Of a DNA stretch of 21,960 nt, positions 15,308 through 21,960 are shown one piece after another (within the stretch, counting starts at the first letter, position 1; every line of letters starts with the position of its first letter). The stretch covers positions 1 to 21,960 of the forward strand of contig JAJZSA010000043.1 in assembly GCA_021822115.1 (NCBI GenBank), in the 5' to 3' direction. This DNA is from Pseudomonadota bacterium. GTDB taxonomy: Bacteria; Pseudomonadota; Gammaproteobacteria; Burkholderiales; Gallionellaceae. The notes beneath the pieces were generated by a model, which saw only the letters and a program-made list of their open reading frames with translations, was not told the origin of the DNA and made no database searches. Made by a program: the position numbers and the translations under genes.

Positions 15308-16165
15308 ATGACGTGGCTGGCTGAAGCACTGGCGCGCTTGCCACTGGCGTGGCTGCATGCCATCGGGGCTTGGGTCGGTATGGCGGCCTATCGCCTGTCC
15401 GGTCGCTATGCCACGCGGTTGCGCGAGAATCTGCGCCGGTCCGGGGTGCTGTCGGGCGACGATTATCGTGTGGCGTTGCGCGCCAATGTGCGCGAGGCTG
15501 GTAAAGGCGTGTTGGAGTTGCCTTGGGTGTGGCTGCGTCCTTATGCGACAGTGCTGGCCGGCGTGCGGCGTCGTATCGGCTGGGAGCATGTCGAGGCGGC
15601 GCATGCCCAGGGCAAGGGCGTCATCTTTCTCACGCCGCACCTGGGCTGTTTCGAGATGGTCGGTTTGTATATCGCGCAACACTACCCGATGACCAGCATG
15701 TATCGTCCGCCGCGCCAGGCTTTCCTCGATCGCCTGATGCTGCGTGGTCGTCAGCGCGGTCATGCCACGTTGGCGCCTGCCGACCTGGGCGGTGTGCGCC
15801 TGTTGCTGAAGGCGCTCAAGCGCGGCGAAAGCATCGGTATCCTGCCTGATCAGGCGCCCGGTAATGGAGAAGGCGTATGGGTGCCGTTCTTCGGGCGTCC
15901 GGCCTATACCATGACCTTGTTCGGACGTTTACTGACTGCCAGCAAGGCGCCGGTGATCTTGTGCCATGGGGTGCGTTTGCCTCATGGTCGGGGTTACGAC
16001 TTGTATTTCGCGCCATTGGTTTTCGATCTGGAGCAGGCAGTCGAGCCGCAATTGAATGCGGCACTGGAGCGGCTGATCCGCAGCTGCCCGGAACAATACC
16101 TGTGGAGTTACAACCGATATAAAGTACCGCGTGGCGCCAATCCGCCGCCGGAGAGTGAGGGCTGA
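15308..16165 (+). CDS. lpxL: LpxL/HtrB-type lipid A late acyltransferase
   Basis: A 285-residue membrane-bound acyltransferase of the LpxL/LpxM family, which adds secondary acyl chains to Kdo2-lipid IVA at the inner membrane. An N-terminal hydrophobic segment lies at about 10-30. The catalytic HX4E is H111-E116 in TPHLGCFEM; substrate-site blocks YRPP (132-135) and GILPDQAPG (177-185) follow, then a C-terminal YNRYK. Length is a little under the E. coli proteins (about 306). The ATG at 15308 lacks a strong ribosome binding site. Its stop shares a base with the next start (TGATG), so the two acyltransferases are translationally coupled. Which acyl position it serves cannot be read from the sequence. 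Confidence 0.88.
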   Translation: MTWLAEALARLPLAWLHAIGAWVGMAAYRLSGRYATRLRENLRRSGVLSGDDYRVALRANVREAGKGVLELPWVWLRPYATVLAGVRRRIGWEHVEAAHAQGKGVIFLTPHLGCFEMVGLYIAQHYPMTSMYRPPRQAFLDRLMLRGRQRGHATLAPADLGGVRLLLKALKRGESIGILPDQAPGNGEGVWVPFFGRPAYTMTLFGRLLTASKAPVILCHGVRLPHGRGYDLYFAPLVFDLEQAVEPQLNAALERLIRSCPEQYLWSYNRYKVPRGANPPPESEG

Positions 16166-17034
16166 TGGGCGCCAGGCTGGTCGTATTCGTATTGTGGTTG
16201 ATCCATTTTTTGCCATTCCGCGTGATCGTGGCTATTGGCAATGGATTGGGCGAGCTGGCTTATCGGCTGGCCAAAGGGCGTCGCCGGGTCGGCGAGATCA
16301 ATCTGCGGCTGTGCTTCACCCAGATGCCGGCAGACGAGCGGGAGCGTCTGCTGCATGCCCATTTTCGCATGTTCATGCGTGGTCTGATCGAACGCAGCAT
16401 CCTGTGGTGGTCGAGCGCGGCGCGTATCAATGCGCTGATCCGGGTCGAGGGGCTGGAGCACTTCGAGGCAGTGAAAGGCCAACCCATGATCCTGCTCACG
16501 CCGCACTTCGTCGGCATGGATGCGGGCGGGCAGTGGGTGGCGCAGCAGGTCGACACGGTCTGCATGTATGCCAACCAGAAGAGCCGCTACCTCACCGAGA
16601 TGCTGAAGGAGAAGCGCGCACGTTTCGGTCACCAGCGGCTGTTCGCGCGGCAAGAGGGACTGCGCCCGATCATCAAGGGCATGCGCGACAACCTGCCGTT
16701 CATCTATCCGCCTGATCAGGATCAGGGGGTGAAGGATGGTGCGTTCATCCCGTTCTTCGGCGTACCTGCCGCGACCATGACCAGCGTGCCGCGCATCGCC
16801 AAGATGACCGGCGCCAAGGTGGTGCCCAGCATCACGCGCGTGTTGCCGGGAGGGGCCGGGTATGTGCTCACCTTCTATCCAGCATGGGACAATTTCCCGA
16901 GCGGAGACGAAGTGGCCGATGGTCGGCGCATGAACGAATTCATCGAGCAGCGCGTGCTGGAGATGCCGGAGCAGTATTTCTGGTTGCACAAGCGCTTCAA
17001 GACGCGGCCCGAGGGCGCAGAGAAGTTCTACTGA
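16165..17034 (+). CDS. Second LpxL/LpxM-type lipid A acyltransferase
   Basis: A 289-residue paralogue of the preceding gene. An N-terminal membrane segment (3-26) is followed by the catalytic HX4D, H114-D119 in [11 protein letters not shown], where the first gene has HX4[10 protein letters not shown] and IYPPDQDQG correspond to the conserved downstream blocks, and [11 protein letters not shown] closes the fold. The ATG shares its A with the upstream TGA. Tandem paralogues with different catalytic acids suggest that they add the two different secondary acyl chains, though one might act on another lipid. ubiD follows after 31 bases. Confidence 0.87.
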   Translation: MGARLVVFVLWLIHFLPFRVIVAIGNGLGELAYRLAKGRRRVGEINLRLCFTQMPADERERLLHAHFRMFMRGLIERSILWWSSAARINALIRVEGLEHFEAVKGQPMILLTPHFVGMDAGGQWVAQQVDTVCMYANQKSRYLTEMLKEKRARFGHQRLFARQEGLRPIIKGMRDNLPFIYPPDQDQGVKDGAFIPFFGVPAATMTSVPRIAKMTGAKVVPSITRVLPGGAGYVLTFYPAWDNFPSGDEVADGRRMNEFIEQRVLEMPEQYFWLHKRFKTRPEGAEKFY

Positions 17035-17065
17035 GCGCGCCTCGGGAGAGGGCGGGGGACAAGGC

Positions 17066-18544
17066 ATGAAATATCAAGATCTGCGCGATTTCATCGCACA
17101 ACTGGAAAGTATGGGCGAGCTAAAACGCATCACCGCCCCGGTTTCCTCGCATCTGGAAATGACCGAGATCTGCGACCGTGTGCTGCGTGCGCAAGGTCCG
17201 GCACTGTTGTTCGAGAACGTGGCCGATGCGACGGGGCTGCCGCACGGCATGCCGGTACTCGCCAACCTGTTCGGTACGCCGCGTCGCGTGGCGCTGGGCA
17301 TGGGCGAAGAAGATACAACGGCGTTGCGTGAGGTCGGCAAACTGCTCGCCTACCTCAAGGAGCCGGAGCCGCCCAAGGGGCTGAAGGATGCCTGGGAGAA
17401 ATGGCCGATCCTGAAGCAGGTGCTCACCATGTCGCCCAAGGTGCTGTCCTCGGCGCCGTGCCAGGAAGTGGTGTGGGAAGGCAAGGATGTCGATCTATCC
17501 AGGCTGCCCATCCAGCATTGCTGGCCCGGCGATGTGGCGCCGCTCATCACCTGGGGGTTGGTGGTTACGCGCGGGCCGAACAAGACGCGGCAGAATCTGG
17601 GCATCTATCGCCAGCAGGTGCTGGGGCCGAACAAGGTCATCATGCGCTGGCTGGCGCATCGCGGCGGCGCGCTGGATTACCGCGACCACTGCGAAAAGAA
17701 TCCGGGGCAACCGTTCCCGGTCGCGGTCGTACTCGGCGCCGACCCGGCCACCATCCTGGGGGCTGTGACGCCGGTGCCCGATGCCTTGAGTGAGTACCAG
17801 TTCGCCGGTTTGCTGCGCGGCAGCAAGACCGAACTGGTGAAATGCATCGGTAACGACCTGCAAGTGCCGGCCTCGGCCGAGATCGTGCTGGAAGGTGTGA
17901 TCCATCCCGGCGAGACCGCGCTGGAAGGCCCGTACGGCGATCACACCGGCTACTACAACGAGCAGGACAAGTTTCCGGTGCTCACCATCCAGCGCATCAC
18001 CATGCGCAAGAACCCGATCTACCACAGCACCTATACCGGCAAGCCGCCCGACGAACCGGCCATGCTGGGCGTAGCGCTGAACGAAGTGTTCGTGCCGCTG
18101 CTGCAGAAGCAGTTCCCCGAGATCGTCGATTTCTACCTGCCGCCGGAAGGCTGCAGCTACCGCATGGCGGTGGTGAGCATCAAGAAACAATATGCCGGTC
18201 ACGCCAAGCGTGTGATGTTCGGCGTGTGGAGCTTCCTGCGCCAGTTCATGTACACCAAGTTCATCATCGTGGTGGACGACGACATCGACACGCGCGACTG
18301 GAAGGAAGTCATGTGGGCGATCACCACGCGCATGGACCCGGTGCGCGACACGCTGCTGGTGGAGAACACGCCGATCGATTACCTCGATTTCGCCTCACCC
18401 GTCAGCGGCCTCGGCGGCAAGATGGGGCTGGATGCGACCAACAAATTTCCCGGCGAGACGCAACGCGAATGGGGCACGCCCATCGTGATGGATGCGGCGG
18501 TGAAAGCGAAGGTCGATATGTTGTGGGATAAGTTGGGGCTATGA
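17066..18544 (+). CDS. ubiD: 4-hydroxy-3-polyprenylbenzoate decarboxylase UbiD
   Basis: UbiD removes the carboxyl group of polyprenyl-hydroxybenzoate in ubiquinone synthesis, using prenylated FMN made by UbiX. The 492-residue length is that of the E. coli-type enzyme. It opens [22 protein letters not shown], and conserved blocks include [19 protein letters not shown] (prFMN and metal binding region), [12 protein letters not shown] and [17 protein letters not shown] precedes the ATG at good distance. It likely shares a transcript with the two acyltransferases. Its stop lies five bases from the stop of the convergent membrane-barrel gene, leaving no room for a separate terminator. Confidence 0.97.
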   Translation: MKYQDLRDFIAQLESMGELKRITAPVSSHLEMTEICDRVLRAQGPALLFENVADATGLPHGMPVLANLFGTPRRVALGMGEEDTTALREVGKLLAYLKEPEPPKGLKDAWEKWPILKQVLTMSPKVLSSAPCQEVVWEGKDVDLSRLPIQHCWPGDVAPLITWGLVVTRGPNKTRQNLGIYRQQVLGPNKVIMRWLAHRGGALDYRDHCEKNPGQPFPVAVVLGADPATILGAVTPVPDALSEYQFAGLLRGSKTELVKCIGNDLQVPASAEIVLEGVIHPGETALEGPYGDHTGYYNEQDKFPVLTIQRITMRKNPIYHSTYTGKPPDEPAMLGVALNEVFVPLLQKQFPEIVDFYLPPEGCSYRMAVVSIKKQYAGHAKRVMFGVWSFLRQFMYTKFIIVVDDDIDTRDWKEVMWAITTRMDPVRDTLLVENTPIDYLDFASPVSGLGGKMGLDATNKFPGETQREWGTPIVMDAAVKAKVDMLWDKLGL

Positions 18545-18549
18545 CCCAT

Positions 18550-19338
18550 TCAGAATGGACGCCCGAATTCGAATCCGAATTCAGTGGTGCGATTTTTGGG
18601 TTCTACGCCGTATCCTGCGGGCAAGCCATTTTTATAGATGACATCGATGCGCGAGTCAGCGATATCCCAGTAATGTAAGTAGGGGCCAAAGAACCAGTCC
18701 GTGGTGCTGTATGTGAGGCGCAGTTTCACGCCATACCCTTTGTCTTGTTTGCTGTTCAGGTCGGCATAGCCAAGGCCGGCATCGGAGAGGCGGGTGAACT
18801 GATTTCCCGCCAGCAGGTGGTCATATTCGACCATCCCCGTCCACTGCGCCACATCTGTGGATTCGATGCGATAGAGGATGCCCAGCGGCAGATAGAGATA
18901 ATTGCTTTCGCGGCGATAGCCTGCGGCATTGGTGGTGGACAATCCACGCCCATCGTTGAGCAGGAAGCGGTAACCCAGTCCGGTGTAGGCGGAGATGACG
19001 GCATTGCCCAGGAACCAATCGCTGCCCGTCAATATGCGCCCTTCGAAATACCAGTCCGGCTCGCTGTTGTGGCTGCCAGTGTCTTTGCTCTGATAGTCTA
19101 CGGTGCCTGCAGCAAAGCGAAATTCTTCGCGTATGAACGTCGGTTGCGCAAGTTGTGCTTGAGTGAAGCGCAGGTCGAGACCGTTCTTCAGCCCTTGTAG
19201 TGACATGAAGTTGGGTTCTTCGTAACGATATCCGCTCACGGAAATGGCGAGTTCATTGCTGCTCGCGGTCCTTTGCGGAAACGCGTGTGCTGGTGAGCAA
19301 ATGCCTAGCAGGGTTAGGATCGGTATCAGCTGGCGCAT
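18550..19338 (-). CDS. Predicted outer-membrane beta-barrel protein of unknown function
   Basis: A 262-residue protein I cannot assign to a named gene. The ATG at 19338 starts a clear signal peptide, MRQLIPILTLLGICSPAHA, with cleavage before FPQ. The mature part alternates polar and aromatic residues in short strands (for example ELAISVSGYRYEE, YGVKLRLTYSTTDWFFG) and ends in the aromatic EFGFEFGRPF, a C-terminal barrel signal with terminal Phe. This supports export and insertion as a barrel of perhaps 10-12 strands. An upstream open extension to 19737 is only read-through from the dacB antiframe and is rejected. It starts 14 bases after dacB, so it is probably co-transcribed; no clear ribosome binding site is seen. 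Confidence 0.8.
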   Translation of the reverse strand: MRQLIPILTLLGICSPAHAFPQRTASSNELAISVSGYRYEEPNFMSLQGLKNGLDLRFTQAQLAQPTFIREEFRFAAGTVDYQSKDTGSHNSEPDWYFEGRILTGSDWFLGNAVISAYTGLGYRFLLNDGRGLSTTNAAGYRRESNYLYLPLGILYRIESTDVAQWTGMVEYDHLLAGNQFTRLSDAGLGYADLNSKQDKGYGVKLRLTYSTTDWFFGPYLHYWDIADSRIDVIYKNGLPAGYGVEPKNRTTEFGFEFGRPF

Positions 19339-19352
19339 GGTGTGGATGCGAT

Positions 19353-20801
19353 TCAATAACGCGTCGCCAGCCACTCGATCAGTGCGTCCTGGGCATCCTG
19401 TCCGTGTTTGGCGTTGGGGTGGTTGATGATGAATACGACGACGAATTCGCGACCGTGCATGGTGCGTACGTAGCCGGAGAGCGACTTTACGCTTTCCAGC
19501 GTGCCGGTCTTGAGATGGGCGTGGCTGGCGACGGGGCTGTCGTTCAGGCGTTGCCGGACGGAGCCGTCCACGCCGAGGATGGGCAGCGAGGCTTGCAGCT
19601 CGGCGTAGAGCGGATGCGCGGCGGCTCGCTCCAGCAATTGTGCGAGGTGGGCAGCGCTGATGCGCTCGATGCGCGACAGGCCGGCGCCGTTCTCCAGCAC
19701 CAGTTCGTCGAAGCGCAGGTTCTGGTGTGACAGCCAATTGTGCAGGGCGAAGACGCTGCGCTCGATGCTCATGCGTCGGCTGCGTTCGTTGCCGGAGAAG
19801 ATGGCGGGCACAGCAACGGGCGCATCTTCCAGCGGCAGCGATTCGCCGAGCGTGAGGAACAGTTGGCGAGCCATCACGTTGTTACTGTATTTGTTGATGT
19901 CGCGGATAATGCTGGCGAGCGGTGCCGAGCGATGGGTGGAGAGCAGGCGCGCATCCGTCGGCACTTCGCCCTCGCGCTGGATGCCGTGCAGGCTGCCGCC
20001 CAATTCTTCCCAGATGGCGCGAAACACGGCTTCCACATAACGCGTATGTGGCATCACGTTCAAGCTCTGCTCGCGCTCGCCGCAGCCGATGGGGTAGTCG
20101 CCGGCGATCACCACGCTGTCGCCGCCAGGCTGGATGGTGACCTTGTCGTCCCAATTGCGGCAGTCGGTGTCGTCGCCGTTCGGTGCCAATTGGTTATCCA
20201 GCGTGACGCCGGCGATGGGCGGTTCGCTGACCACTTGCAAGCGGTCGCCGTTGGGCAGGTAGCGCAGGCGCAAGGTATTGAAGTTGAGCAAAAGCGCGTC
20301 CGGGCCGACGTTGTAAGCGCGCATAGGGTCGTTGTCGAACTCGGCCGGGTCGTGTGGCGGCAGGTCGAAGTAGCTGCGATCCAGCACCAGGTCGCCCCGG
20401 ATGTCGCGCAAGCCGCGTGCACGCAGTTCGGACAGCCACAGCCAGAATTGTTCGATGGTGAATTTGGGGTCGCCATAGCCTTTCAGGATCAGGTCGCCAT
20501 ACAGCACGCCGTCCTTGAGTTCGCCGGTGAGCCAGGCTTCGGTCTTCCAGGTGTAGGCCGGGCCGAGCAGATCCAGTCCGGCGAAGGTGGTCAGCAGCTT
20601 CATGTTGGAAGCCGGGTTCATCGCGCGTTGTGCATTGAGGTTGATCAAGGCCTGTTTGCGGCCGATCTCGCGTACCGTGACCGCGACCCCGGAAAGCGGG
20701 ATGTGCGCCGCCTTCAGTTCCTGCATGACTTGCTTGGGCAGTCGCACCGCGTGAACGGGCATAGACAACATCAACATCAGCGCGAATGGCAGCCACCTCA
20801 T
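19353..20801 (-). CDS. dacB: D-alanyl-D-alanine carboxypeptidase/endopeptidase DacB (PBP4, peptidase S13)
   Basis: A periplasmic penicillin-binding protein of 482 residues that trims D-Ala from pentapeptides and cuts peptide cross-links in murein. A signal peptide (1-18, ending PVHA) precedes the catalytic SXXK, SNMK at 65-68. SXN is SNN at 306-308 and KTG is at 431-433, the full penicillin-binding set. The long insertion between SXXK and SXN is typical of class C PBP4. The start overlaps the bioA stop as ATGA, with GAGG seven bases upstream. Coupling to bioA is positional only; the two have no shared pathway. Confidence 0.95.
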   Translation of the reverse strand: MRWLPFALMLMLSMPVHAVRLPKQVMQELKAAHIPLSGVAVTVREIGRKQALINLNAQRAMNPASNMKLLTTFAGLDLLGPAYTWKTEAWLTGELKDGVLYGDLILKGYGDPKFTIEQFWLWLSELRARGLRDIRGDLVLDRSYFDLPPHDPAEFDNDPMRAYNVGPDALLLNFNTLRLRYLPNGDRLQVVSEPPIAGVTLDNQLAPNGDDTDCRNWDDKVTIQPGGDSVVIAGDYPIGCGEREQSLNVMPHTRYVEAVFRAIWEELGGSLHGIQREGEVPTDARLLSTHRSAPLASIIRDINKYSNNVMARQLFLTLGESLPLEDAPVAVPAIFSGNERSRRMSIERSVFALHNWLSHQNLRFDELVLENGAGLSRIERISAAHLAQLLERAAAHPLYAELQASLPILGVDGSVRQRLNDSPVASHAHLKTGTLESVKSLSGYVRTMHGREFVVVFIINHPNAKHGQDAQDALIEWLATRY

Positions 20802-21960
20802 GTCAGTGCCTCGATGATGCGCAGTGTCCGTTCGGCCAACAGCTGCATCACCTGCTCGTCGATGATATAGGGGGGCATGAAGTACACCGTGTTGCCCATG
20901 GGGCGCAGCAGCAGTTCGTGTTGCAGTCCTAGCGAGAAGCAGCGTTGTGCGAAATCCGCGTGCGGCGTTTCCACTTCGAATGCCCAGATCATGCCGGTGC
21001 GACGGAAATGTTTGACCTTGGGATGGTTGCGCAAGGGCAGCAAGAGCAGGTCGAAGTGCGTCGCCTTGTCGCGATTGGCAGCGATCACGTCATCCTGTTC
21101 GAAGATGTCCAGCGTCGCCAGCGCAGCGCGGCAGGCGAGCGGATTGCCGGTGTAGGAATGCGAATGCAGAAAGCCACGCGCGGTCTGGTCGTCGTAGAAC
21201 GCCTGGTAGACGGCATCCGTGGTCATCACGATGGACAGCGGCAGATAACCGCCGGTGATGCCTTTGGAGAGCAGCAGGAAGTCGGGCGCGATGGCCGCTT
21301 GTTCGCAGGCGAACAGCGTCCCGGTGCGGCCCATGCCGACCGCGATCTCGTCAGCGATCAGGTGTACCTCGTAGCGTGTACATAATTCACGCGCGCGGCT
21401 CAGGTAGGCGGGGTGGTACATCGCCATGCCGGCTGCGCCTTGCACCAGGGGTTCGACGATGAGCGCGGCGAGCCGCTCGTGATGCTGTTGCAGGTGGGCT
21501 TCCAAGGCTTGTGCGCAGCGCAATGCATAGGCTTCCGCATTTTCGCCGCTGGCTGCCTCGCGCCAGTCGGGGCTGGGTACGGTGGCATGCTGCTGGATGA
21601 GTGCGCCATAGGCGTCGCGGAACAAGGCGACATCGGTCACCGACAGCGCGCCCAGCGTCTCGCCGTGGTAGCTGTTCTGCAAGCTGATGAATCCGGTCTT
21701 GTGCGGGCGGCCGGAATTGCGCCAGTAATGCGCGCTCATCTTGAGCGCGATCTCGGTGGCCGATGCGCCGTCCGAGCCATAGAAGCAATGGCCCAGTCCG
21801 GCCGGAGCCAATGTGCGCAGACGTTCGGACAGCTGCACCACCGGTTCGTGCGTGAATCCGGCCAGCATCACATGTTCCAGTTTTCCCAGCTGGTCGGTGA
21901 GCGCGGCATTGATGCGCGGGTTGCAATGGCCGAACAGGTTCACCCACCAGGAACTGAAGA
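20798..21960 (-). CDS. bioA: Adenosylmethionine-8-amino-7-oxononanoate aminotransferase BioA (5' end beyond window)
   Basis: A PLP enzyme that uses SAM as amino donor to make 7,8-diaminopelargonate in biotin synthesis. The frame stays open to the right edge (visible start ...SSWWVNLFGHCNPRIN), so roughly the first 40-50 residues are missing. Conserved elements are SYHGETLGALSVTD (substrate/PLP region), DEIAVGMGRTGTLFACE with the PLP Asp, and LLSKGITGGYLPLS with the Schiff-base Lys. A GTG at 21943 is internal and not a start. Other class III aminotransferases are similar, but SSWWVNLFGH and overall pattern favour BioA. Its use of SAM is a loose link to metK in this window. Confidence 0.93.
   Translation of the reverse strand, partial: FSSWWVNLFGHCNPRINAALTDQLGKLEHVMLAGFTHEPVVQLSERLRTLAPAGLGHCFYGSDGASATEIALKMSAHYWRNSGRPHKTGFISLQNSYHGETLGALSVTDVALFRDAYGALIQQHATVPSPDWREAASGENAEAYALRCAQALEAHLQQHHERLAALIVEPLVQGAAGMAMYHPAYLSRARELCTRYEVHLIADEIAVGMGRTGTLFACEQAAIAPDFLLLSKGITGGYLPLSIVMTTDAVYQAFYDDQTARGFLHSHSYTGNPLACRAALATLDIFEQDDVIAANRDKATHFDLLLLPLRNHPKVKHFRRTGMIWAFEVETPHADFAQRCFSLGLQHELLLRPMGNTVYFMPPYIIDEQVMQLLAERTLRIIEALT

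Noticed and set aside
18550..19737. A 395-residue version of the outer-membrane protein starting at 19737
   Set aside because: The extra N-terminal part overlaps dacB in another frame and is Arg/Pro-rich nonsense; the signal peptide beginning at 19338 marks the true start.

Overview
The window looks like the chromosome of a Gram-negative, fairly GC-rich betaproteobacterium. The Nitrosomonadales/Gallionellaceae neighbourhood is my guess from gene content and repeat style; no rRNA or other marker is present. Lipid A genes show an outer membrane. A SAH riboswitch ahead of ahcY and the order metK - riboswitch - ahcY - metF fit beta/gammaproteobacteria. Most of the window is compact, ordinary housekeeping DNA.

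Layout. (1) 1-3298, minus: the 5' part (1099 codons, no stop or frameshift) of a very large gene that runs off the left edge. It has an N-terminal PD-(D/E)xK-like nuclease motif, a STAND/NACHT-like P-loop ATPase and a long, probably helical C-terminal region, the architecture of Avs-type anti-phage proteins. It looks more AT-rich than its neighbours and is followed by a hairpin-rich spacer (3299-3506). This is the best candidate for an accessory, possibly new, system. (2) 3507-5228, minus: a hypoxanthine-type DNA glycosylase and a MidA-like methyltransferase, separated by a nested-palindrome repeat. (3) 5329-7035, plus: a pteridine-reductase-like SDR and ttcA, separated by a CACAGAG inverted-repeat element. 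(4) 7100-12327, minus: a tightly packed run, in transcription order a YvlD/holin-like membrane protein, metF, trhP, eptA, a PAP2 (LpxE-like) phosphatase and a YhcH/TabA protein, ending at a second copy of the nested palindrome that doubles as a terminator. (5) 12395-15224, minus: ahcY with a complete SAH riboswitch and a visible Shine-Dalgarno-sequestering hairpin, preceded by metK. (6) 15308-18544, plus: two tandem LpxL-type acyltransferases and ubiD. (7) 18550-21960, minus: an outer-membrane barrel protein, dacB and a 5'-truncated bioA.

How they work together. MetK makes SAM, AhcY removes the SAH product, and MetF supplies methyl-THF for methionine; the riboswitch should raise AhcY when SAH accumulates. 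The lipid A theme recurs: two late acyltransferases diverge from metK, and an EptA phosphoethanolamine transferase sits beside a PAP2 phosphatase of the kind that clears the lipid A 1-phosphate. The remaining genes serve tRNA modification (ttcA, trhP), quinone synthesis (ubiD), murein trimming (dacB) and biotin (bioA). No tRNA, rRNA, CRISPR array, insertion sequence or prophage was seen, and no gene-free stretch exceeds 300 bases.
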